The position numbers and the translations under genes are program-made. DNA of 64,000 bases. Origin: Chloroflexi bacterium 44-23. GTDB lineage: Bacteria > Chloroflexota > Anaerolineae > Anaerolineales > Anaerolineaceae. The stretch spans positions 124,001-188,000 of the forward strand of contig MKUW01000015.1 of NCBI GenBank assembly GCA_001899005.1, written 5' to 3'. A model generated the notes under the pieces. It saw only the letters and a program-made list of their open reading frames with translations, made no database searches and had not been told where the DNA came from. Of the stretch, positions 28,135 through 36,544 are shown in pieces; within the stretch, counting starts at the first letter, position 1, and each line of letters starts with the position of its first letter.

Positions 28135-30294
28135 GTGACTACCCGACTTCTAAATCTTCCCGCAATCCCCAAGTGGTGGACAAGTAAAATTACATTATTT
28201 GTAATCGTTCTCATTTCGGTCCTTCTGCATGCCTGGTCAGTCTGGCAACTTCCCGTTGATTATGATGAGCCGGTTTATTTAAAGGCTGGTCAGGAGTATG
28301 CTCATTTCATAAAAAATGGAGATCTAAGGGGAATCATAAATTACCAGGGAAACCGTGAACATCCTCCGCTAACCAAGCTACTCTATAGTATTCCTTATCT
28401 GATTTCGAATGAACAGCCTGATAGCGATTTTCCCTTATATGCTGCACGCTCAATCTCAGCCTTATTTGGAATATTGGCTGTTTATTTTTTAGCCAGGCGA
28501 AATTTGTGGGCAGGCTTTTTCATGGCTTTTCATTCGATGACCTTAAAGTACACAAGCCAGGCTTACCTGGAAGCCTTGCCAATGTTAATGGTGATTCTGG
28601 CAACGCTTTCACTTGAGAAGGCTGAGCAGAAGAGAAATAAGTATTTTTGGTTATCGGCCATATTTTTTGGCTTGGCTGGAGCAGCGAAATATCCTTATTT
28701 GATTGTTGCGCTTGTTCTCTTGTATATGCTTATTCACAAGCGGGGGTTCCATTTACGCGAAATAAGCATATATTTTTTTACGGCGTTGATCACTTTTTTG
28801 ATTTTCAACCCAAATTTCTGGGTTTCTCCACTGGCAGAGGTCGTCAACGCTGTCAATTTTCACATAACCTATAGCCATAGTTTGCACGTGCAATTAAGCA
28901 ATTATCTCTGGTATCAGCCCATTATGTTTTTGGCTGCTTCAGTTCCTTGGCACCCACAGGTTTTCTTTTTCTTGACGCTCGATGAATTCATTTTTTGGAT
29001 TGCATTTGTGGGGTTATATTGGGAAATTAAAGACAGAAAATGGGAATCCGTCTGGTTGATTATTGTGCTTATTTTTCTTCTCATATGGCCGACAAAATGG
29101 CCACAGTATACCTTGATGTTAACGCCAGCTTTAACGATGGTGGCAGGTAACAGTGTCAGGCGTGCCATCGCCTGGATTCAGCCGAAAGAAGATTATTGGA
29201 ACTATCTGGAAGAGATGCTACCGACTCCACCTCGAATTACCTGGTGGATTCTGGTTATATTTGTTGCCGGTTTACTGCTTGGAAAAGTTGTTTATGAATA
29301 TCAATTGGCTTATGCCCGGCGCGGTTGGGAAACTTTCAATAGTCATAATTCGCCTTTGTTGAGCGACTTCGTCCTCGACATTAATACCAAGAAAGAAGGT
29401 GTAATTGCTATTGGCACCAGGGAAGGCTTACAATTATGGAATGCGAAATTACAAGTTCCTATTTGGGGGGAAGATGCAAAAGTCATAGACTCTTCTAATT
29501 CCGATCTGCCTTCCAGTCAGATCAATAGTATTGCATATGATCCAGTTGCAGATACATATTGGTTGGGAACAGAATTTGGTGTATCCAAGCTGGCAGATGG
29601 AATTGTCAATTATGGGTCAGCAGAGATTGGATGTGAAAATTGTAAGGTTAATGAACTGGTAGTTGATCAAGACTCACAAGTTTGGGTTGCAACCAATGAG
29701 GGCATTTTCCTCTTTACCAAAGAAATCTGGCAACCTTTTACTGATTTTGCGCCAGGTTTGGAAAACAAGACTATTATTTCATTATATGTTGAGGAAAAAG
29801 GAATGATGAAAACAATTTGGGCTGGAACACTGAAAGGAATATCCCGATATGATTTCTCCAGCGAAGAATGGGAAAATTTTAACTGGGCTGGCAACTACTT
29901 TGCCTGGGGCGGTGTTTCAGAGATTGATGAAGCTAAAGATGGTAAAATCATCGCCTGCACATCTGGCGGAGGCGTGGCCATTTGGGATCAAAGCTCCTGG
30001 AGATTCTTTCAAAACAATAATTCGCCCATGCGCAGCAATACAGCGCTGACATTTGCTGAATCTCCGATGGATGATTTTTGGTTTGGATTGGGTTATCCAA
30101 CCGAACCGGGTGGTTATTTGATGCGCCTTGATCACTCCGGAAAATGGCAAAGATATGTAATGAATACTTCTGGGTACGCAGAAGGAGAACCCTTGGATCT
30201 GGAATTTGACCATTTTGAAAGGCTGTGGGTGGCGACCAATGGAAAGGGTATCCAGACATATTATCGTAAGGAATCAAGCGGGAGTAAAAAATGA
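28135..30294 (+). CDS. GT39-like glycosyltransferase fused to a C-terminal beta-propeller
   Basis: 719 residues. The N-terminal ~400 residues are a polytopic GT39-type membrane domain, with DYDEPVYLK after the first helix and an EHPPLTKLLY motif, both typical of PMT/ArnT-like enzymes. From ~405 to the end the protein is soluble, with repeated blades of the kind found in ligand-binding 'two-component regulator propeller' domains: SSQINSIAYDPVADTYWLGT, NELVVDQDSQVWVATNEGIF, GEPLDLEFDHFERLWVATN. The propeller should lie outside the cell and might bind glycan. The start is GTG 2 bases after the GH13 stop; the GH57 ATG overlaps its TGA. So it is embedded in a glycosidase operon. Acceptor unknown. 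Confidence 0.8.
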   Translation: MTTRLLNLPAIPKWWTSKITLFVIVLISVLLHAWSVWQLPVDYDEPVYLKAGQEYAHFIKNGDLRGIINYQGNREHPPLTKLLYSIPYLISNEQPDSDFPLYAARSISALFGILAVYFLARRNLWAGFFMAFHSMTLKYTSQAYLEALPMLMVILATLSLEKAEQKRNKYFWLSAIFFGLAGAAKYPYLIVALVLLYMLIHKRGFHLREISIYFFTALITFLIFNPNFWVSPLAEVVNAVNFHITYSHSLHVQLSNYLWYQPIMFLAASVPWHPQVFFFLTLDEFIFWIAFVGLYWEIKDRKWESVWLIIVLIFLLIWPTKWPQYTLMLTPALTMVAGNSVRRAIAWIQPKEDYWNYLEEMLPTPPRITWWILVIFVAGLLLGKVVYEYQLAYARRGWETFNSHNSPLLSDFVLDINTKKEGVIAIGTREGLQLWNAKLQVPIWGEDAKVIDSSNSDLPSSQINSIAYDPVADTYWLGTEFGVSKLADGIVNYGSAEIGCENCKVNELVVDQDSQVWVATNEGIFLFTKEIWQPFTDFAPGLENKTIISLYVEEKGMMKTIWAGTLKGISRYDFSSEEWENFNWAGNYFAWGGVSEIDEAKDGKIIACTSGGGVAIWDQSSWRFFQNNNSPMRSNTALTFAESPMDDFWFGLGYPTEPGGYLMRLDHSGKWQRYVMNTSGYAEGEPLDLEFDHFERLWVATNGKGIQTYYRKESSGSKK

Positions 30295-33200
30295 AAAAGC
30301 TAAATTTTATTTCTTGGATTCTAATCCTGATTTTTGCAGTGAGTGCTTGTACTAGCAAACCAACACAATCAAGTGAAACCAACACACCGAAACCACCCAT
30401 AAATGCAATTGAATCTGCCACTGAGACTGTGATTACACCGCCAACAGAGGCGGGTGATGTCCTTTATTTGAACCTGGTGTGGCACCAGCATCAACCACTT
30501 TATTTTAAAGACGAGAATGGTGTCTACTCGCGTCCCTGGGTACGCGTGCATGCTACCAAGGATTACTATGACATGGTTGCCATCTTACAGCAATATCCTA
30601 ATGTGAAAGCCACTTTTAACCTGACTCCTGTGTTAATAAAACAACTCGATGATTTTACCCAAAATGGCGCTATTGATAAATACTGGCATTTGTCCATCAT
30701 CCCGGCGGCAGATTTGACGATAGAAGAGAAAACGTTTATTTTGACTCGATTTTTTGATGCTAATTGGGATCATATTATTGCTCGTTTTCCACGCTATCAG
30801 GAATTGCTTGATAAACGCGGAGGCGGGGATGAGGAATCGATTCAAAAAGCTTTAATTATTTTTGATGACCAGGACTATCTGGATTTGCAAATTTGGTTTA
30901 ATCTGGCCTGGTTCGATCCGGACTTTTTGTCACAGGAACCATTAAAGCAGTTAGTTCAAAAAGCACGCAATTATTCTGAAACAGATAAGACGGTTTTGTT
31001 TGCGGAAGTAAAAAAAGTGATGGCCAGCATCATACCTTTGCACAAAGAAATGCAGGAGCAGGGGCAGATTGATGTAATTACGACTCCGTATGCTCACCCA
31101 ATCCTGCCCTTAATAATTGATAGCAATATCGCCTCAGTCGGGAATCCCAGCACTGAGTTACCACAGAAGTTTAGTTATCCTCAAGATGCAATTGCTCAAT
31201 TGCAAAAAAGCGTCGAAATGTATCAGGAGCATTATGGCACTTCACCTAATGGGCTTTGGCCTGGCGAAGGAGCGGTAGCACAATTAATGGTGCCCTTCGT
31301 GATAAAAAGTGGTTACCACTGGATGGCGACTGGCGAACCGGTGCTGGCGAAATCACTGGGGATAAATACTTTTACCCGTGACGCCAAAGAAACAGTCAAA
31401 GAGGCAGATTTACTTTACAGACCATATTATGTCACCAACCAGGAGGGAGACAAATTGGCAGTTTTCTTTCGAGATGGGGTTATTTCAGACAAGATCGGGT
31501 TTACTTATTCTGGCGTATCAGGAGAAGCGGCAGCCGGCGATTTCATGCAGCGTATGGAAAATATCAAAGCCCAACTGAAGATGGAAAATGCAGCCGGGCC
31601 ACACATTGTCAGTGTAATTCTGGATGGTGAAAACGCTTGGGAAAATTATGATAACGATGGAAAAGATTTCTTTCATGCTTTGTACCGGGCGCTCAATGAT
31701 AGCACTTCTATTAAGACAATAACACCCAGTGACTATTTGCAGTTGTTCCCCGAGCAAAATACAATTAAAGATCTTTTCCCAGGGGCGTGGTTCAGTCCGA
31801 ATTACGATACCTGGATTGGTGAACCTGAAGAAAATCTGGCCTGGGAATACTTGCGAAAAACACGCGAGATTCTAGCAAAATACGATGTAACGAAAGTCCG
31901 GAAAACCAGCCCGGAAAACCTTGCGAAAGCGCAAGATTTTATGTACCTTGCGGAAGGTTCGGATTGGTTCTGGTGGTATGGTGCTGATCAGGATTCAGGA
32001 CAGGATGATTATTTTGATGAAGGCTATCGAACTCTGCTCAGAAAAGTGTTTGAATCTCTGGGCGAAGCTGTGCCTGCTTTCGTGGATACACCCATAATTG
32101 AGACGCGTCCGGTAGTGGCAGAGGTCGCTCCAGATGGCCTTTCTTCCCCGACTGTCGATGGGAGAAAATCTTCAGATGAATGGGATAAAGCCGGCATTTA
32201 TCCAGGTAATGGTGTTGATGGCTCGGGCACTCTACTTTTCACACAGGATGCCCAGAATCTTTATTTTTTGGTTGAAGATGGAGCGGTTACAAAGGAGGGT
32301 ACCTATTTTTTATACATCAAGTCTCCAAAAGCCAATAGCGGTTATCCATACAGCTATTCGACAGATGGAAAAGAAGTCTTACTTGGCAGCGCCATGACTC
32401 ATTTACTACGGTTGTCAAAAGGTGTTGTAACTTTTTATCAGGCAACCGATGAGGGCTGGAAGGAAATGGAATCCGAGACGGCTGCGATGCTTGGAACTGA
32501 TGTTATTGAGTTTAAGATTCCTCTCTCCACCTTAGGAGAATTAGAAACTGGAGATCAAATTCAATTTCTGTTGATTGACACTGAGGGTAATCGCGTACCA
32601 CAGAAAGGTCCTGGACAGCTTGTGATCCCGGATCTTGGACTTTCTACGCTTATTCTGGAGGTAGAAGACCCCTCAGGAGATGATCATGGACCGGGTACAT
32701 ATACATATCCAACCGATGTGGTTTTTCTAAGCAAAGCCTTTGATTTAAAATCATTCAAGATTTCTTACGATGATAATAATATTATTTTCAAAGTAGACTT
32801 ATTTGGGCCAATTCAGAATCCTTGGGGTTCTCCAAATGGATTGTCAATTCAAACAATCGATATTTACATAGATTCCGACCCAGGGGCTGGAACTGGAGCG
32901 CGCAAGTTGTTACCGGGCAGAAACCTATCATTGTCGAAAGAAGACGGTTGGGAATATGCTTTATGGCTGGAAGGATGGACCCCACAGATTCTTACTTCTG
33001 ATCCGATAACGCTTGATCCATTGCAAGTTACTGATGCAGAGTACAAATTGATTGTCGATCCGGCTGGGCGATCGATCAGTGTTCGAATACCGAAATCATT
33101 TTTCAATACCCAGGATTATGAAAATTGGGGTTTTGCTGTGGTTCTGTTGGGACAAGAGGGCTACCCTTCAACCGGTGTTTGGAGAGTGCGTGATGTTGAA

Positions 33201-33395
33201 CCCAATAATGCGCAATGGCGTTTTGGCGGTGCTCCAAATGATAGTAACCATACGCGTGTGATTGATCTTATCTGGCCAGCAAATAAAACTCCCACCCAGG
33301 AAGAAATGCTTTCAAATTACATTGGCAAAAGCGCTGCTCAGGATAATCTGACTGCGGATGATTATGGAATTATTAATTTATTACGGGTGAAATGA
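30291..33395 (+). CDS. GH57 glycosidase lipoprotein with C-terminal glucodextranase-like module
   Basis: 1034 residues. The signal peptide has a lipobox ending at Cys20 (AVSAC). The GH57 domain begins with YLNLVWHQHQPLY (His residues of conserved region 1). The predicted nucleophile is Glu326 in GLWPGEGAVAQ and the predicted acid/base is Asp445 in SVILDGENAWENY. Amylopullulanase or alpha-amylase activity on alpha-glucans is expected. Residues ~610-770 form a beta-sandwich-like module and ~770-1030 match the glucodextranase C-terminal (DOMON-like) type with DPSGDDHGPGTYTYP at its start, often linked to carbohydrate binding. ATGA overlap couples it to the glycosyltransferase gene. Likely the last gene of the operon. 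Confidence 0.9.
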   Translation: MKKLNFISWILILIFAVSACTSKPTQSSETNTPKPPINAIESATETVITPPTEAGDVLYLNLVWHQHQPLYFKDENGVYSRPWVRVHATKDYYDMVAILQQYPNVKATFNLTPVLIKQLDDFTQNGAIDKYWHLSIIPAADLTIEEKTFILTRFFDANWDHIIARFPRYQELLDKRGGGDEESIQKALIIFDDQDYLDLQIWFNLAWFDPDFLSQEPLKQLVQKARNYSETDKTVLFAEVKKVMASIIPLHKEMQEQGQIDVITTPYAHPILPLIIDSNIASVGNPSTELPQKFSYPQDAIAQLQKSVEMYQEHYGTSPNGLWPGEGAVAQLMVPFVIKSGYHWMATGEPVLAKSLGINTFTRDAKETVKEADLLYRPYYVTNQEGDKLAVFFRDGVISDKIGFTYSGVSGEAAAGDFMQRMENIKAQLKMENAAGPHIVSVILDGENAWENYDNDGKDFFHALYRALNDSTSIKTITPSDYLQLFPEQNTIKDLFPGAWFSPNYDTWIGEPEENLAWEYLRKTREILAKYDVTKVRKTSPENLAKAQDFMYLAEGSDWFWWYGADQDSGQDDYFDEGYRTLLRKVFESLGEAVPAFVDTPIIETRPVVAEVAPDGLSSPTVDGRKSSDEWDKAGIYPGNGVDGSGTLLFTQDAQNLYFLVEDGAVTKEGTYFLYIKSPKANSGYPYSYSTDGKEVLLGSAMTHLLRLSKGVVTFYQATDEGWKEMESETAAMLGTDVIEFKIPLSTLGELETGDQIQFLLIDTEGNRVPQKGPGQLVIPDLGLSTLILEVEDPSGDDHGPGTYTYPTDVVFLSKAFDLKSFKISYDDNNIIFKVDLFGPIQNPWGSPNGLSIQTIDIYIDSDPGAGTGARKLLPGRNLSLSKEDGWEYALWLEGWTPQILTSDPITLDPLQVTDAEYKLIVDPAGRSISVRIPKSFFNTQDYENWGFAVVLLGQEGYPSTGVWRVRDVEPNNAQWRFGGAPNDSNHTRVIDLIWPANKTPTQEEMLSNYIGKSAAQDNLTADDYGIINLLRVK

Positions 33396-33469
33396 TTTAT
33401 GAACTGTAAAGAAAGGATAATTTTCAGGTATACTTTAGTGCGCTAATGAATTTGGCAAAGGGTGAAAAA

Positions 33470-35194
33470 ATGACTGAAATTTCATTTGTAAAACCACGGC
33501 CTACAGTAGAAATTATTCTACCGGACGGGCGTGTCTTGGAAGGCCCACGGGATACAGCAATAAGCGAGTTCTTTAAGAAATTGCCTGAATGGGAGCACCC
33601 CCAAATTGTGGCAGCTGTTGTTAATGGTCTTTTACGAGAGCTAACGCATTCCGTTCATATGGATTCCGAAGCCCAGTTTATCACTGTTGCAGAAGCCGAT
33701 GGAGCGAGAATTTATCGTCGTTCTTTGACTTTCTTACTTGAGGCTGCTTTTCAAGATTTATTTCCAAAAGCATGCTTGACAATTGATCATGCTGTTGAAT
33801 TTGGCGGCTACTATTGTCATGTGACCGGTATGCCGGAGTTCACCGAAGAAGATATTGTAAAATTAGAACAAAAAATGCTCGAATATGTGGAAAAGGATAT
33901 TCCTTTCCAAAGAAAAGAAGTTCCCCTTCAGGAGGCTATCCAGTATTTTTCAGAAATTGGTCAGTCTGATAAGGTGCGCCTTTTAAAGTATCGCCAAAAG
34001 AAATATCTGGTACTTTACCAAATGGGTTCACAAAAAGACTATCATCATGGCTATATGGTTCCTTCTACTGGATATCTGAAATTATTCAAGTTAACTCGCA
34101 TGGATGAGCGTGCATTTATAATTCGCTACCCCCGCCGGCATACTCCCGATCAGCTCTTACCGATGCCTAAAATTCAGTATCTATTACCAACTTTTAAACA
34201 ATATAGTGAATGGCTCGCACGCCTAGGTGTTGAGAGTGTAGGTGCTTTGAATGATGCAATTTATGAAAACCGGATCCGCGAGCTAATCCTGGTTTCGGAA
34301 GCTTTGCATGAACTACGTATTGCTGAACTTGCCAGGCGAATAAGCGAAAATATCAATAAATCTCGAATTGTATTGATCGCCGGCCCAAGCTCATCAGGCA
34401 AAACCACGTTTTCGAAAAGATTATCCGTCCAATTATTGGCACAAGGAGTTTCACCTTTCCCCCTGGAGCTGGATAATTATTTTGTAAACCGGGAATTGAC
34501 GCCGAAAGATGAAAATGGAGAATTGGATTTTGAGGCGATTGGGGCTTTGGACACAGTTTTATTAAGCCAGCATATTAAGAGCTTAATTGCCGGTGAAGAA
34601 GTCCAATTACCCCGTTTCAGTTTTCAATTGGGACGCAGTGAACCGGGCGATGTTGTCCAGCTTCAGCCGGACCAGCTTATCATTCTGGAAGGTATTCATG
34701 GATTGAATCCCAACCTTTTAAGGGATACATCTGCCAGACAGACCTTTCGGATCTACATCAGCTGTTTGACCCAGCTCAATTTAGACCGCCACAACCGTAT
34801 TTCAACAACGGATACACGCTTAATTCGTAGAATCATCCGTGACGCGCGAGAGCGTGGTTATTCAGCAAATGAGACCATTCAGCGCTGGGAATCGGTGCGG
34901 CGGGGAGAAAAAAGGCATATTTTCCCTTTTCAGCAGAACGCTGATGATGTTTTTAACTCAGCTCTGGTGTATGAAATGGCAGTTCTTAAACGATTAGCGG
35001 AACCACTGCTCCGGCAGGTGCCTTACGGTACGATGGCGCATATTGAAGCAAAACGTTTACTGAGTTTCCTGGAATGGTTTGTACCATTAGACACAGAAAT
35101 GATCCCGGACAATTCCATTTTACAGGAATTCTTGGGGAACTCTATTCTTAAAGACTTCCGTCTTTGGAAAAACAATAACAGAAATATATTTTGA
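33470..35194 (+). CDS. TGS/tRNA-SAD-like domains fused to a uridine-kinase-like domain
   Basis: About 574 residues from ATG 33470, preferred over ATG 33446 because AAAGGG lies 7 bases before it. Residues ~5-70 resemble a TGS domain (VEIILPDGRVLEG), ~75-190 a tRNA-synthetase second additional domain (GGYYCHV), and ~280 onward a P-loop kinase (AGPSSSGKTTFSKR near 300) followed by LELDNYFVNRE and DFEAIGALD. This is the known fusion found in many anaerobes, annotated as nucleoside or uridine kinase. Synthetase motifs for aminoacylation are absent. The substrate is not proven; phosphorylation of uridine or a related nucleoside is likely. A terminator follows. Confidence 0.85.
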   Translation: MTEISFVKPRPTVEIILPDGRVLEGPRDTAISEFFKKLPEWEHPQIVAAVVNGLLRELTHSVHMDSEAQFITVAEADGARIYRRSLTFLLEAAFQDLFPKACLTIDHAVEFGGYYCHVTGMPEFTEEDIVKLEQKMLEYVEKDIPFQRKEVPLQEAIQYFSEIGQSDKVRLLKYRQKKYLVLYQMGSQKDYHHGYMVPSTGYLKLFKLTRMDERAFIIRYPRRHTPDQLLPMPKIQYLLPTFKQYSEWLARLGVESVGALNDAIYENRIRELILVSEALHELRIAELARRISENINKSRIVLIAGPSSSGKTTFSKRLSVQLLAQGVSPFPLELDNYFVNRELTPKDENGELDFEAIGALDTVLLSQHIKSLIAGEEVQLPRFSFQLGRSEPGDVVQLQPDQLIILEGIHGLNPNLLRDTSARQTFRIYISCLTQLNLDRHNRISTTDTRLIRRIIRDARERGYSANETIQRWESVRRGEKRHIFPFQQNADDVFNSALVYEMAVLKRLAEPLLRQVPYGTMAHIEAKRLLSFLEWFVPLDTEMIPDNSILQEFLGNSILKDFRLWKNNNRNIF

Positions 35195-35214
35195 TTTATT
35201 TTTTGTGTGAAAAG

Positions 35215-35250
35215 AAGAGGTAGCTGCCAAAAGAGCTACCTCTTTTTCTT
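35215..35250 (+). terminator. Rho-independent terminator between convergent genes
   Basis: Arms 35215-35225 and 35234-35244 pair perfectly around an eight-base loop (GCCAAAAG) and are followed by a T-rich tract. The reverse strand carries an A-rich/T-rich flank as well, so it may stop both the kinase-like gene and the minus-strand aminotransferase. Confidence 0.85.
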
Positions 35251-36463
35251 AAAGATTTTCTTTTATGGTTTCAGCCAACCGCCTGATACCTTCTCGCAGC
35301 TTATCTGGCTTGGCATTTGAGAAATTCAAGCGCATTGTATTATCACCACCGCCATTGGGGTGAAAAGAGTGACCGGGAACGAAAGCTACTTTCTTCTCAA
35401 TTGCAATACGCAGCAAATCTTGAGTATTGAAACCCTCAGGTAAGGTTACCCACAGGAAAAGCCCTCCTTGCGGATGAGTCCATTGAACTCCATCTGGCAT
35501 ATATTTTTCTAGCTCTTCTAACATGATGTCACGACGGTCACGGTACACATCAACAATTTTTTTGATATGTTGATCCAAAAAACCGCCTTTACCGATCTCA
35601 TGCGTCACTATTTGGTTAAATGTGGATGCCTGAAGATCTGTTCCTTGTTTGGCAGTGACGAGTTTTTGAACAATTTCAGGGGTGGCAACAACCCAGGCAA
35701 GTCGCAATCCAGGTGCTAAAATTTTGGAGAATGTGCTCAGGTAGATTACATTACCATGATAGCTGCCGTTATTTCCACTGAGCTGATCGTCAAGCACCAC
35801 AAGAGCGGGTAAATGTTTCCCTTCGAATCGAAGTTGTCCGTAAGGGTCATCCTCGATTATTGGTACACCATAACGATCCGCTAATTCAACCAGGCGCAGT
35901 CTACGATCCAAAGGAATGGTCACCCCGGTTGGGTTTTGAAAGTTAGGAAGAACGTACATGAATTTTGGGCCGGTACGCAACGCACTCTCTAACTTATCCA
36001 CTTGAATGCCATCTCCATCAGAACCCACTGCAACATATTGTGCATCATAAGCATTCCAGGCTTGCAAAGCACCTAAATAGGTTGGAGATTCAAGCAGAAT
36101 ACGGTCTCCAGGATTGATAAAAATCTTACCAATCAAATCCAACGCCTGCTGAGAGCCATTTGTGATCATGATATTATCCGCGGTAACTTTTATGCCATAT
36201 TGGTTGGAATGGCGCGCAATCATCTCCCGCAAAGGTAAATAACCCTCGGTTGTGCCGTACTGCAGGGCTTCCTGACCTTTTTCCTGTAAAACCCTAATGC
36301 AGGCTTCTTGAAATTCTTGTGTAGGAAAAATTTCAGGGGCCGGCATGCCTCCGGCAAAAGAAATGACATCCGGTAATTGGGTAAATTTAAGTAATTCCCT
36401 TATTGTGGAGCCTTTCATATTCAGCGTGCGGAGTGCATAACGATCATCCCACAAAGTTTGCAT
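35249..36463 (-). CDS. PLP-dependent class I aminotransferase (LysN/2-aminoadipate type)
   Basis: 404 residues. VISFAGGMPAPEIFP near residue 33 and EALQYGTTEGYLPLREMIARH are typical of the 2-aminoadipate/aromatic/branched-chain aminotransferase group related to MocR C-domains. The PLP lysine is in STFSKILAPGLRLAW and FMYVLPNFQNPTG is the conserved substrate/cofactor loop. It transfers amino groups between an amino acid and 2-oxoglutarate; exact substrate cannot be fixed from sequence. The ATG has AGGAG 7 bases upstream. It is downstream of the GlyA-GcvT fusion on the same strand but separated from it by a strong hairpin. Confidence 0.88.
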   Translation of the reverse strand: MQTLWDDRYALRTLNMKGSTIRELLKFTQLPDVISFAGGMPAPEIFPTQEFQEACIRVLQEKGQEALQYGTTEGYLPLREMIARHSNQYGIKVTADNIMITNGSQQALDLIGKIFINPGDRILLESPTYLGALQAWNAYDAQYVAVGSDGDGIQVDKLESALRTGPKFMYVLPNFQNPTGVTIPLDRRLRLVELADRYGVPIIEDDPYGQLRFEGKHLPALVVLDDQLSGNNGSYHGNVIYLSTFSKILAPGLRLAWVVATPEIVQKLVTAKQGTDLQASTFNQIVTHEIGKGGFLDQHIKKIVDVYRDRRDIMLEELEKYMPDGVQWTHPQGGLFLWVTLPEGFNTQDLLRIAIEKKVAFVPGHSFHPNGGGDNTMRLNFSNAKPDKLREGIRRLAETIKENL

Positions 36464-36504
36464 ATTAATTCTCCTGTTCTGATTTGGATTGATTTTTATT
36501 TTGA

Positions 36505-36535
36505 AAGCTACTTCCCGATTATCGGGAAGTAGCTT
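36505..36535 (-). terminator. Strong hairpin downstream of the GlyA-GcvT gene
   Basis: A 14-base-pair perfect stem (36505-36518 with 36522-36535) encloses a three-base loop, 9 bases past the stop codon of the fusion gene and 41 bases before the aminotransferase start. It lacks a clean T-run on the minus strand (CTTTCAAAATAAAAAT follows). It could be a terminator, an RNA stabiliser or a processing site. Confidence 0.6.
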
Positions 36536-36544
36536 CGGAAATTA

